Shown here: piece by piece, positions 34,533-43,383 of the stretch
Layout: each line of letters starts with the position of its first letter
Numbering within the stretch: the stretch's first letter is position 1
Position numbers and translations under genes: made by a program
Assembly (NCBI GenBank): GCA_016932575.1
Contig: JAFGCO010000011.1
Location: forward strand, 108,372-172,371
Reading direction: 5' to 3'
From: a bacterium
GTDB lineage: Bacteria; Zhuqueibacterota; QNDG01; JAFGCO01
DNA: 64,000 bases
Notes under the pieces: generated by a model
Seen by the model: only the letters and a program-made list of their open reading frames with translations
Told to the model about the DNA's origin: nothing
The model's database searches: none

Positions 34533-34599
34533 TCATCTCCTTGTCTGTAAAATATTAAATAATACTTATTTTTTATAAAAAAATTCCATAAGACAGAAT

Positions 34600-34628
34600 A
34601 ATTTAATAGTTGAAATATGCCCTGTCAA
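34600..34628 (-). promoter_or_regulatory. Sigma-70-type promoter of pckG
   Basis: On the minus strand a perfect TTGACA (34628-34623), 17-bp spacer, and TAAATT (34605-34600). It lies 70-95 bp upstream of ATG 34532 and just past the stop of the Trm112-like gene. Confidence 0.6.
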
Positions 34629-34657
34629 GGAATATATTCGCCTTTATTATTTATAGC

Positions 34658-34822
34658 CTAATATGATTCCGCTTCATCAATCAGCATCACAGGAATATCA
34701 TCGCGAACAGGATATTTCAAACGGCACGAATGACAAATAAGCAGATCATCCTTTGATTTGTACTCCAGATCCCCCTTGCATTTGGGACAAACCAGAATAT
34801 CCAGCAATTCTTGATTCAGCAT
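34658..34822 (-). CDS. Trm112-family (YcaR/UPF0434-like) small protein
   Basis: 54 aa from ATG 34822 with AAAAGGAGTG upstream. The sequence opens [20 protein letters not shown] and continues with [11 protein letters not shown] and DDIPVML, the hallmarks of bacterial Trm112-like proteins. Two CxxC pairs can bind zinc (VCPKC and ICHSC). In eukaryotes and archaea the relatives activate methyltransferases; the bacterial role is less clear. It lies between a thioesterase and pckG on the same strand. Confidence 0.88.
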   Translation of the reverse strand: MLNQELLDILVCPKCKGDLEYKSKDDLLICHSCRLKYPVRDDIPVMLIDEAESY

Positions 34823-34919
34823 TGAACACTCCTTTTAACAAACGGTAATCATAGAATAAATCTGATATCTGCCAGAATGAAACCTGCCTTCCGACAACGG
34901 TTCTTTTCTTGTAATATAG

Positions 34920-35387
34920 TCAATCCTGTTTATTCAAAATAAATTCCGGATCGGAAAAAATTGACGTATCATGTGGATTTGACTTTCCAATAATAAAATC
35001 AGCCAGACGGCGATCAACACGGACGGGCCTCCCCTGATGATTAACAAAACAATGAAGCGAATATCCATTGGCGCGCAGAACATCATCAGACTCACCATAT
35101 ACTTCATAAACCAAATGCAATTTAAGCCGGTTGGCATGACTGACAGATGTATGTACGGTAATCAGCTCATCATATAGAACAGGTTTATAATAACGGCAAT
35201 GAATCTCGATAACAGGCAATGAGATGCCCTGTGCTTCCAGCTGATTGTATGGCAGTCCCCTCTCGCGAAGCATGTCTGTCCGGGCAGCTTCAAACCATTC
35301 GATATATCTGGAATGATATGCCACGCCCATCCGGTCAATCTCAGCATAACGCACACGTGTCTGGTATCGATAAATGATCGGATTCAC
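34920..35387 (-). CDS. YbgC/4HBT-type acyl-CoA thioesterase
   Basis: 155 aa from GTG 35387, which follows the accA stop by 4 bp with AAGGAA in front. An ATG at 35432 would add 15 residues but overlaps accA by 41 bp. Hot-dog fold: TRVRYAEIDRMGVAYHSRYI carries the catalytic Asp of the 4-hydroxybenzoyl-CoA thioesterase class, and FEAARTDMLRERGLPY is the hot-dog helix. Hydrolyses acyl-CoAs; the chain preference is unknown. Tight coupling with accA suggests a lipid-metabolic role. Confidence 0.88.
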   Translation of the reverse strand: MNPIIYRYQTRVRYAEIDRMGVAYHSRYIEWFEAARTDMLRERGLPYNQLEAQGISLPVIEIHCRYYKPVLYDELITVHTSVSHANRLKLHLVYEVYGESDDVLRANGYSLHCFVNHQGRPVRVDRRLADFIIGKSNPHDTSIFSDPEFILNKQD

Positions 35388-35391
35388 AATA

Positions 35392-36354
35392 CTATTCCTT
35401 ATAGAATCCAATTTTACCGTATTTTTCAACACGCTGATTGACCAGCTGCTGTGGCGTTAATTTGCTGAGCTGATTGAGATGCAGCCGGATGCGTTCTTTG
35501 ACAATTTGAGCTGCTTTATCATAGTTACGGTGTGCACCTCCCATCGGTTCCGGAACCACTTCGTCAATAACACCGAGCTCCAGTAAATCAGAAGCTGTTA
35601 CCTTCAACATCTCAGCAGCATGAGGAATCATTTCAGATGGATTTTGTTTCCATAGAATGGCTGCACAGCCTTCAGGAGAAATGACAGAGTACCAGCCGTT
35701 TTCCATCATCAGAATCCGGTCTCCCATGCCAATGCCCAACGCCCCTCCTGAGGCACCTTCTCCGATAATCACTGCAACAATGGGCACTTTTAAATGAGCC
35801 ATTTCAAACAAATTTTTTGCAATAGCTTCACCCTGGCCCCTTTCTTCTGCACCCAAACCGGGATAGGCACCCATTGTATCAATCAGTGATATCACGGGTT
35901 TATTAAATTTTTCCGCCAATTTCATTAAACGTAAAGCACGGCGGTATCCTTCCGGATTCATCATTCCAAAATTGCGATGCAGCTTTTCTTTTGTGGTTCT
36001 GCCCTTTTGCTGACCGATAACCATCACAGGCTTTCCATCCAGTTTAGCCAGTCCGCCGACCATGGCCGGATCATCAGCAAAATGCCGGTCTCCGTGCAAT
36101 TCCACATAATCAGTAAACATCCGCTCGATATAATCCAAGGCATAAGGTCGATCGGGATGGCGGGAAAGCAAAACACGCTGCCATCGGGTTAATTTTGCAT
36201 ACGTGTCGACCATCAATTTATTTAACTTTTGCTCAAGACGATGAATTTCTTCGTCCATATTGATATTTTCCGAGACCGAATAAGCTTTCATCTCGGCAAT
36301 TTTCTTTTCAAGCTCAACAATTGGTTTTTCAAATTCCAGTGTGTAACCTGACAT
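35392..36354 (-). CDS. accA: Acetyl-CoA carboxylase carboxyltransferase subunit alpha
   Basis: 320 aa from ATG 36354, which has GGGAG six bases upstream; a TTG at 36375 is less likely. The N-terminal helix (LEFEKPIVELEKKIAEMK) is followed by the crotonase-type core with PGLGAEERGQGEAIA and GEGASGGALGIGMGDRILMM, which supply the oxyanion-binding backbone. Transfers carboxyl from biotin-carrier protein to acetyl-CoA with AccD, first step of fatty-acid synthesis. AccD, AccB and AccC are not in the window. The thioesterase gene follows directly. Confidence 0.95.
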   Translation of the reverse strand: MSGYTLEFEKPIVELEKKIAEMKAYSVSENINMDEEIHRLEQKLNKLMVDTYAKLTRWQRVLLSRHPDRPYALDYIERMFTDYVELHGDRHFADDPAMVGGLAKLDGKPVMVIGQQKGRTTKEKLHRNFGMMNPEGYRRALRLMKLAEKFNKPVISLIDTMGAYPGLGAEERGQGEAIAKNLFEMAHLKVPIVAVIIGEGASGGALGIGMGDRILMMENGWYSVISPEGCAAILWKQNPSEMIPHAAEMLKVTASDLLELGVIDEVVPEPMGGAHRNYDKAAQIVKERIRLHLNQLSKLTPQQLVNQRVEKYGKIGFYKE

Positions 36355-36511
36355 ACCGTCTCCCGCATTAACCAAACCAATATAATATAAGGAATTGAAT
36401 CATAAGATCAAAGAAAAAGAGACTGATGAGCCCTGCATATAAAAGGAACGTATTTATGGATGTCATATGAGGATTAAAGCAGTAACGATAAAATTGATAT
36501 CTCTTCGATGG

Positions 36512-38599
36512 TTATGCTCGAAAAAACGCTTTAAGAAGGATTTCTATATCCAGAAAAATCGAATAATTTTTCATATAATAATGTCTGTATTTCATTTTCT
36601 CTTCATCGGTCAGCTGCTTGGAACGGTGAATCTGGACCATACCGGTTAATCCGGGTTTGAAGCCCATAGGGGCCATATCTGGTTCGAACGGGATCATTTC
36701 TGTACCAACGACGCTCATCTGCCCAAAAAGAATCGGAATTATCAAGAAGAGAATTTGCACCAGACCATGCATTTTCTTCTCCCGCCTCCAAACCTGAATA
36801 ATCAACAATTTCTGTCCCATACCATTTGATATATACTCTTTCTGAAACCGTAATCCCGGTGCGACAAGAATCCATAAACCGGTGATCAAGGAAAAAGGTG
36901 CAAGAACAATCACCCACACCAGATCGAATAATCTTTTAAACAACAGGTTCCATCCCTGAAAAATGGGATAATCCAGATCCATCAATGCGATATCATCAAA
37001 AGTATCCACATTTGAATGCCCGATCAGTACATCCATTTGACGCGGAACCATCTTAAAATCCAGATGTAAATCCTTTCCCCGGCTCATGAGTTTTAAAATA
37101 CGGTTATAGCTGACTGATTCTGCAGGAAAAATCACTTCATGAATACGATGGGCCACAGCCACACGCTCGATATCTTCAAGGCTCCCCAGAAGCGGTACAG
37201 ATTTCACTTTCACATCTTTTTCAGTCGCTTCATCAAGAGAAACAACGCCGACTACCTCATAGCCGGTATCAGGATGTCGTCGCAGGTTTTTAAGAATACG
37301 TTGACTTGCACTGCCTGTGCCCACAACAATAACCCTGCGATTGACCATGGACCGGCCCAGTCTGCTGAACAGAACAAACCGGCTTTTTTGGGTGGCAATA
37401 CGGATCATAAAGCGCCATCCGCTTAAAAAAACAGCATCCAGGAATGCTGCGATCAACAGCACTGCCCGGCTGAACTGATATTCCGGAAGAAAAAAAGTTA
37501 CCGACGTATTCAAGACAAACCCGAAGAAAACAGCACCGATGGCATTGCTGACACTCACCAGGCTCCGGCGGTAAAGTCCCATGCCCCAAAAACAACCCAG
37601 CCAGATCGTGGAATAGATCACATTGACCCAACCATATCTTGGCCAATAAGCGGGATTTTTCAACCAGACAAGAATCGCGATGAAAAGTCCGATTTGAAGA
37701 AAAAGCAGATCAATAACCGGTACGAATATCCGTTGAAAAAGGTGTGATAAAAAACCAATCCCTCCGCGAAGCCAAATACCGATCATTAAAAACCATTGCG
37801 GTAAAAACGCCCATCCTGATTGAAAGTGTTTACGTACAAAAAGCTGCATGGCTCCGTAAAAAATACGCAGATTATCAAAGGGTGCTTCATTTGCGCTGCG
37901 CCCTTTGTAATGGATGATCTGAGTGGTTGGCAGATAGATAATTCTCCATCCTGTTTTGCGTATCCGGTAGCACCAATCCAGATCTTCACCATACAAAAAA
38001 AATTGTTCATCTAATAATCCGGCTTCATCCACTGCTTTTTTACGAACAAACATGAATGAACCGGAGATGGCTTCCACTTCGGTTGTATCATCAGGATCAA
38101 GATAGGTTAAATTATACCGGCCGAATAACCGGCTTTTCGGAAAAAGCCTGTTCAAACCTATCGCTTTCGTGAATCCGACCCATGGCGTCGGATAACTACG
38201 CCGGCAGGCCAGCTGCAGGCTGCCGTCAGGATTGAGAATCTTACATCCCGTCATACCGACTTCAGTATGGGCCTCCATATAATTCAGACACACCCGGAAT
38301 GTGTCCTCACGTACCAGAGTATCAGGATTAATCAGACAAATATATTTTCCTGTTGCTGTTTTTAAAGCCTGATTATTGGCTTTTGCAAATCCTAGATTTT
38401 CTGAATTGGTAATGAGTTGAACCGTACGAAACCGCTTCCGGACCATTGCCTGACTGCCATCCGTAGATGCATTGTCTACAACAATAATTTCGGAAGGGAT
38501 ACCTTTTAGTGCCTTGACAATTGATTGAATCGCCTGCTCAAGATAGGATTTAACATTGTAATTGACAATAATAACGGATATGTCATTGGAACGCGCGAT
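36512..38599 (-). CDS. GT2 glycosyltransferase fused to a membrane phosphoglycosyltransferase-like domain; probable ATC start
   Basis: About 695 aa if it starts at ATC 38599. The first ATG in frame (38446) would remove the essential first strand of the GT2 fold; upstream codons read SVIIVNYNVKSYLEQAI and EIIVVDNASTDGS. From the ATC, GT2 covers about 5-280 with the INPDT acceptor motif. Helices follow, then a CoA-binding-3-like domain (VIVVGTGSASQRIL), then a Bac_transf-like tail (QMSVVGTEMIP, KPGLTGMVQI). The tail seems to lack the usual Asp-Glu (DELPQ) dyad. GGGGAGG lies six bases before the ATC. Probably lipid-linked glycan synthesis. Confidence 0.75.
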   Translation of the reverse strand: MARSNDISVIIVNYNVKSYLEQAIQSIVKALKGIPSEIIVVDNASTDGSQAMVRKRFRTVQLITNSENLGFAKANNQALKTATGKYICLINPDTLVREDTFRVCLNYMEAHTEVGMTGCKILNPDGSLQLACRRSYPTPWVGFTKAIGLNRLFPKSRLFGRYNLTYLDPDDTTEVEAISGSFMFVRKKAVDEAGLLDEQFFLYGEDLDWCYRIRKTGWRIIYLPTTQIIHYKGRSANEAPFDNLRIFYGAMQLFVRKHFQSGWAFLPQWFLMIGIWLRGGIGFLSHLFQRIFVPVIDLLFLQIGLFIAILVWLKNPAYWPRYGWVNVIYSTIWLGCFWGMGLYRRSLVSVSNAIGAVFFGFVLNTSVTFFLPEYQFSRAVLLIAAFLDAVFLSGWRFMIRIATQKSRFVLFSRLGRSMVNRRVIVVGTGSASQRILKNLRRHPDTGYEVVGVVSLDEATEKDVKVKSVPLLGSLEDIERVAVAHRIHEVIFPAESVSYNRILKLMSRGKDLHLDFKMVPRQMDVLIGHSNVDTFDDIALMDLDYPIFQGWNLLFKRLFDLVWVIVLAPFSLITGLWILVAPGLRFQKEYISNGMGQKLLIIQVWRREKKMHGLVQILFLIIPILFGQMSVVGTEMIPFEPDMAPMGFKPGLTGMVQIHRSKQLTDEEKMKYRHYYMKNYSIFLDIEILLKAFFRA

Positions 38600-39325
38600 T
38601 TATAACCTCCCCAGGATACTGAGAAAACGCAGTTTCCATACCATCCAGGCCGCTTCACTCACTATGCCTGAATGCATCTTTGAACTCCCTATATTGCGGT
38701 CTACAAAAATAATAGGAATTTCTTTCAGTCGGAATCCGTGCTTCCAGGCTTTAAAGCTCATTTCAATTTGAAAGGCATAACCGTCAGAATGAATATCATT
38801 CAAATTAATATTTTCCAGCACACGCCGATGATAACATTTGAATCCACCGGTCGCATCCCGAACCGGCATGCCCGTGACAATCCGGGAATAAAGATTGGCA
38901 AACCAGGAAAGAAGCAGACGCGACATGGGCCAGTTCACCACATTGACACCCTTGATGTAACGGGATCCCAATATAAAATCGTACTGATTAATAATTTTCA
39001 AGAAATTAGGAATTTCATTCGGATCATGAGAAAGATCGGCATCCATCTGAAATATTATCTGATAATCATGTTCCAGAGCATATCGAAATCCTTCTACATA
39101 GGCGGTTCCAAGCCCCAATTTACAGGATCGTTTGAGTAAATGCGTTCTCGACGTCTTTTTGCACCAGCGTTCGACGATTTCGGCTGTCCCATCCGGAGAA
39201 TTATCATCGACGACCAAAATTTCTATCGCCGGTTCCTGCTGTAAAACCAGGGGAATCACCTTCTGGATATTCTGTACCTCGTTATAAGTCGGAATAATAA
39301 CAAGGATGGAATCACTTTTTTGCAC
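38600..39325 (-). CDS. Polyprenyl-phosphate mannosyltransferase (DPM1-like GT2)
   Basis: 241 aa, single GT2 domain. ILVIIPTYNEVQNIQKVIP starts the fold, DDNSPDGT is the nucleotide-binding turn, QMDADLSHDP the metal-binding DxD, and GSRYIKGVNVVNWPMSR the acceptor region typical of dolichol-phosphate mannose synthases. It probably makes polyprenyl-phosphate-mannose (or glucose) for periplasmic glycosyltransferases such as the GT117 protein at 43384. Start is GTG 39325. It ends with TAA in the same frame as the next gene, which begins at the very next codon. Confidence 0.9.
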   Translation of the reverse strand: MQKSDSILVIIPTYNEVQNIQKVIPLVLQQEPAIEILVVDDNSPDGTAEIVERWCKKTSRTHLLKRSCKLGLGTAYVEGFRYALEHDYQIIFQMDADLSHDPNEIPNFLKIINQYDFILGSRYIKGVNVVNWPMSRLLLSWFANLYSRIVTGMPVRDATGGFKCYHRRVLENINLNDIHSDGYAFQIEMSFKAWKHGFRLKEIPIIFVDRNIGSSKMHSGIVSEAAWMVWKLRFLSILGRL

Positions 39326-39345
39326 GGGTCTGCCGTTTTATTATT

Positions 39346-39819
39346 TTATGGTTTTTGGGGGATTTTACTGCCGGAGTTCCTGAAATCCAACAATTTCTGC
39401 TTCAATTCATCGTCTTGAAGCGCCAGAATCTGAACGGCTAAAATTGCCGCGTTTTTTGCACCGGCCTTGCCAATGGCTACAGTTGCCACAGGAATACCCG
39501 GAGGCATCTGAACAATGGAACAAAGCGCATCCAATCCGCTCAGAGGTGAAGCATCCAGAGGCACACCAATGACCGGAAGCACAGTCTGAGCGGCTACAAC
39601 TCCGGGAAGATGTGCTGCCATGCCCGCACCGGCAATAATAACACCATAGCCCTTGTTTTCTGCCGAGGTGGCAAATGCTGTTACTTTATCCGGATCCCGA
39701 TGGGCAGACATCACATAAACTTCATAGGGAATACCAAAAAAATCTAAAGCATCGGCGCAAGCCTGCATGACCTCTTCATCAGAGGTGCTGCCCATTAATA
39801 TTGCTGCCTTTTTTACCAT
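39346..39819 (-). CDS. purE: N5-carboxyaminoimidazole ribonucleotide mutase (PurE class I)
   Basis: 157 aa, typical length. It rearranges N5-CAIR to CAIR in purine synthesis. The motifs ILMGSTSDEEVM (phosphate binding), SAHRDP with catalytic His, and GAGMAAHLPGVVA are intact, as is PLSGLDALCSIVQMP. PurK is not seen in the window, so its partner is elsewhere. It is 20 bp upstream of the DPM1-like gene on the same strand. Confidence 0.95.
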   Translation of the reverse strand: MVKKAAILMGSTSDEEVMQACADALDFFGIPYEVYVMSAHRDPDKVTAFATSAENKGYGVIIAGAGMAAHLPGVVAAQTVLPVIGVPLDASPLSGLDALCSIVQMPPGIPVATVAIGKAGAKNAAILAVQILALQDDELKQKLLDFRNSGSKIPQKP

Positions 39820-40245
39820 GAATTTATTCCTTATCTGACACGGATATTTGGATTCATATACTTAATCGATTTTATCTGACGAAAATGAAAGATAAAAATA
39901 ATCATCCCACTCTTTTTGATTTTTCAATCTTAAATACAACAGATCAATCGGTATTATCGGAAATTCACCCCTCATCCTCTCTTCCAAATAATCTTTCCTG
40001 AAACATGGCTCATCGAATAAACTGGCGGGAAAACAGACTGACCCGCCTGAAAATTACCATGCCGAAGACAGATAAACGGGAACCTGATGAATATCATCAG
40101 CACTAAAAACCTGCCAAAGTTCAGTATTTCATCAAGAATCGTGATAAAAAAATACAAAATATTTGGACTGCATGCAATAATAAATATGAGACTCTGGTCC
40201 ACAACATATACACAACCGCAGTGTATAATACTCACATGTATTCGT
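39820..40245. other. Intergenic region without a recognised feature
   Basis: About 425 bp between purE and the DUF4837 gene, both on the minus strand. Antisense reading frames are short and unlike proteins. I see no strong promoter or terminator. Confidence 0.5.
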
Positions 40246-41274
40246 TTATTCCGAATCAAACTGGGTGCGAAATGTCTCTGCAATAACCTCCATTCGCCGC
40301 AGATAAGGCAGCTTTTCTTTACCCGGGGCGAATAATGCGATATCAATCATATAAATCCGTTCTGTTACTGCATCGTAAAATGTATAATTCTTAAAAGGTC
40401 CGCCTGCTGCCTCATCCACATGCTCCCATAATCCGGCAGTGATTAATGCAGGCCGACCCCTGAAAGAACCTTCATGCGAAAAAAGATACCGGTCAGCAAC
40501 CTGTTCTGAAAAATCCTTATAATAGGTTCGGCCAATTCGATTTCGCTCTTGAACAACCCATGCCTGATTGAGCAAAGAGATGTCACCGTTGTCTATCCAT
40601 CGAATAAAAATCCATCGGTCCGGTAAAACCCGCCGCATCCATATAAAGTTATCGGCAGGAAAAGCTTCTGCTATAAAATAATCTTTCTGTATTCGCAGAG
40701 TCCAGCCGTAATTATCCATTAAATCTGTCTCAAGTTTCCTGTTTTCTCTGCCCTCTAACACCTCATCCGTAAGATAGCGCTCCATTTCTTTATGCATCAA
40801 ATCATACAGCATAATCGAATGGTTTACAATCTTATCATGCAACGCGGTAATATCGTTGCTTACCAGAATCATCATTACTTGATTTCTGGCCCATTCATTT
40901 TTCTTGAGGAAAACAAAGTTCTCTCCCTGTTCGATACTTTTCCGCAATGAAGGATCAACGGTTACATTTCGAATCATATCACCAATGCGGCCTTCTGAAC
41001 GCAATGTGGATGCCACGATTAAAAAATGCGCACGGCTGTAATAATCAATCAGGGAATCAGGCACGTGACGACATTTGAACCGATATTCCTTCTGAGGTGT
41101 TCGTACTACCTTTTCAAAAGTCGATCGCAGGGCGCCCTGAATGCCTTCCCAATCTTCATCTTCTGCCATAACGGAAATGACGCCCTCCTGCCACAGACTC
41201 CTGGGTTTTGGACTGCAATGATGAAATATGAGGAGACAAAGCACAAACAGGATCGATCGTATTAAAGTTCGCAT
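40246..41274 (-). CDS. DUF4837-family lipoprotein
   Basis: 342 aa. The signal sequence ends with a lipobox-like Cys at residue 20 (CLLIFHHCSPK). The two-part body has the family features PDSLIDYYSRAHFLIVASTL, the NDYGWTLRIQKDYF-like segment here NYGWTLRIQKDYF, and RVLPDRWIFIRW. DUF4837 proteins are found mainly in FCB bacteria, with no known reaction. It is last of a four-gene run of envelope glycan genes (DUF2723, GT2, flippase-like, this), so a surface role is likely. I rank the family call as fairly secure from phrasing alone. Confidence 0.75.
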   Translation of the reverse strand: MRTLIRSILFVLCLLIFHHCSPKPRSLWQEGVISVMAEDEDWEGIQGALRSTFEKVVRTPQKEYRFKCRHVPDSLIDYYSRAHFLIVASTLRSEGRIGDMIRNVTVDPSLRKSIEQGENFVFLKKNEWARNQVMMILVSNDITALHDKIVNHSIMLYDLMHKEMERYLTDEVLEGRENRKLETDLMDNYGWTLRIQKDYFIAEAFPADNFIWMRRVLPDRWIFIRWIDNGDISLLNQAWVVQERNRIGRTYYKDFSEQVADRYLFSHEGSFRGRPALITAGLWEHVDEAAGGPFKNYTFYDAVTERIYMIDIALFAPGKEKLPYLRRMEVIAETFRTQFDSE

Positions 41275-41331
41275 TCAATCATCCCCCTTTCTGATTCTGC
41301 ATAACATAAAATTAACAATAGAAAATAATAT

Positions 41332-42288
41332 TTAATCGGTTTTTCTATCCCCACCCTTACGTGAAATAAACAAAATCCCGCCCGGCAGACTGGAAGCCAC
41401 TGCCACAATAAACGCCAGGAATTCCATGGTGAAAGCATCCATGGCTGCCATACCTGCCGTACCAAATAGTAAAACACCGGATTGTTCGCGAATGCCGATG
41501 CCCCCCAGACTGACCGGCAGGCTGGCCAATATAGCTATGACCGGAACAAACAGAAAAAAATAGACAGGCGATACTGTACAGCCCAGGGATTTTCCTAATA
41601 AAAAATGCATCATAATCCGGGCGGATTGAACACACAGAGAGATCAATAAAACCTCAATAAATAAATGACGCCGCCGTCCAAAGTAATAAATATTGTTGTA
41701 AACATCTTTTGCTTTTAAATGCAAAGATTCGGGAATCATTTTTTTTATAAGCCAGAAAAAAAGTCTGGCAAACCTTCGAATAAAAAAGAAACATAGAATA
41801 AAAATCCAGGCACCAAGTAAACCAAGATAAAGGGTTCGAAATATCGGATCGAGTTTTTTCTGAAGCAGTAAATAAGGCGATGCAAACAGCGCCATGCTCG
41901 ATAAAACCAAAAGGCCCATTACACGATCCATAAAAACAGTGGAAACCGAAGCCGCTCCGTTTCGGGACAACCGGCGTACATCTAACATTCGGTAAAAGTC
42001 TCCTCCCACACCCCCGATTAAAAAATTATTAAAAAACAAGCCGGTAAAATACATTGAAAGTGTTTTCCGAAAAGGCAAATTCACCGATTCGGCTCTCAAC
42101 ATATGCCACCATTGAAGACTGCCAAGAACATGGCTCAGCATAAACAGGATCAGCGCTGCAAAAAACCAGAAAGGCTGTACCTGTTTCAGCGTATGTAAAA
42201 CCCTCTCAATACCAATTCGGTTCAACAGAAAAATGATTAACGCACCGCTGATCACAATTTTGGCAATTTGAATAAATATTCTTCTCAT
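41332..42288 (-). CDS. LPG-synthase/flippase-like integral membrane protein (UPF0104)
   Basis: 318 aa with about eight helices, resembling the membrane half of lysylphosphatidylglycerol synthase (UPF0104/AglD-like). The conserved segments include FNNFLIGGVGGDFYRMLDVRR and SLPVSLGGIGIREQSG (the GGIGxRE motif). These proteins move or modify lipid-linked molecules; no tRNA-binding catalytic half is present. It lies between a GT2 gene and the DUF4837 gene, so lipid-linked sugar flipping or transport is a fair inference. Confidence 0.82.
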   Translation of the reverse strand: MRRIFIQIAKIVISGALIIFLLNRIGIERVLHTLKQVQPFWFFAALILFMLSHVLGSLQWWHMLRAESVNLPFRKTLSMYFTGLFFNNFLIGGVGGDFYRMLDVRRLSRNGAASVSTVFMDRVMGLLVLSSMALFASPYLLLQKKLDPIFRTLYLGLLGAWIFILCFFFIRRFARLFFWLIKKMIPESLHLKAKDVYNNIYYFGRRRHLFIEVLLISLCVQSARIMMHFLLGKSLGCTVSPVYFFLFVPVIAILASLPVSLGGIGIREQSGVLLFGTAGMAAMDAFTMEFLAFIVAVASSLPGGILFISRKGGDRKTD

Positions 42289-42319
42289 AAATTATAATGA
42301 AAAATAATGAATGGACGTT

Positions 42320-43375
42320 TCAAAAACCAGGCAAATCCCGATATCTCTTTTTCCTCATCACGAAAAATAAAAACGCTACACTGCCATGATACATCCGTCT
42401 CATGACGCGTGTGTCTTTCAATTTTCGAATACGTTTTACATCACTTCTGCCCCGGATCACGGTTTTCCATTGCCGAATAACACCGAATAAACCTATCGGT
42501 ACAGCAAGAACCCGTTTGTATTGTCCAGAGACCCCCCCAAAAATCATAGTGCCTAATTCAAGTATCAGCCTCATGGGAAAAAGCCAAAGCAATGTTAATA
42601 ATGAATAATTTCTCAATATCATCAGCAGATTATTACGATGATTCAGCACCATTTTCATTAAATGCTCCTGACCCAGCGTGCCTCCGGTTTGATGGTATAC
42701 CACTGACTGCGGTGCTGTGCATACCCGATATCCCGCCAGATGGAAACGCCAGCACAAATCGATCTCCTCCATATGTGCAAAAAACGATTCTTCAAAAACA
42801 CCCACAGCATTTAAAACCTCACGTCTTAAAATCATGGCCGCTCCGGTCGCCCAAAAAATATCCCGTGTTTCATCATATTGGCCTGTGTCTTTTTCCATTA
42901 TATGAAAAAGACGGCCTCTCGCGAAAGGATATCCGAAAATGTCCATTTCGCCACCGGCCGCACCGCAATAATCGAATTTTTGCCGATTGTCAATCGATCT
43001 GACCTTGGGTTGAACCGCGGCAACATCCGGATTTTCTTTCATAAGCTCAACAAGGGAACCGAGCCAGCTTTCTGTCACTTCCGCATCATTGTTTAAAAGA
43101 GCAATCAAATCCGATGCGGAGTGTGATATACCATAATTGCATCCCCCGGCATACCCCCGATTCACTCTGCTTTTTAAAATTTGAACCTTTGGAAATTCCC
43201 GCTCGACCATACTTAGGCTGTTATCTGTGGAACCGTTATCCACAATCAGAACAGAATAATGAGGATATCGGGTTTTTTTCAGGGAAAGCAGACAACGGCG
43301 AAGGATGGCTTCGCCGTTGTAATGAGGAATAATGATGATAACGTTGTATTCGTCGGAATCCAATGCATAAACCAC
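42320..43375 (-). CDS. GT2-family glycosyltransferase (rhamnosyltransferase-like)
   Basis: 351 aa, starting at GTG 43375. It opens NVIIIIPHYNGEAILRRCLL, with VDNGSTDNS as the nucleotide turn and LLNNDAEV as the DxD-equivalent. GAAMILRREVLNAVGVFEE and HMEEIDLCWRFHLAGY match the acceptor/base region. A C-terminal amphipathic or membrane segment follows. It starts 8 bp after the DUF2723 stop, so the two are translationally close. Donor sugar unknown. Confidence 0.88.
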   Translation of the reverse strand: MVYALDSDEYNVIIIIPHYNGEAILRRCLLSLKKTRYPHYSVLIVDNGSTDNSLSMVEREFPKVQILKSRVNRGYAGGCNYGISHSASDLIALLNNDAEVTESWLGSLVELMKENPDVAAVQPKVRSIDNRQKFDYCGAAGGEMDIFGYPFARGRLFHIMEKDTGQYDETRDIFWATGAAMILRREVLNAVGVFEESFFAHMEEIDLCWRFHLAGYRVCTAPQSVVYHQTGGTLGQEHLMKMVLNHRNNLLMILRNYSLLTLLWLFPMRLILELGTMIFGGVSGQYKRVLAVPIGLFGVIRQWKTVIRGRSDVKRIRKLKDTRVMRRMYHGSVAFLFFVMRKKRYRDLPGF

Positions 43376-43383
43376 AATTTCTC

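Noticed and set aside
37290-37646. Minus-strand frame inside the GT2-fusion gene in another register
   Set aside because: Fully contained in the confident glycosyltransferase gene and without a ribosome-binding site; a shadow frame.
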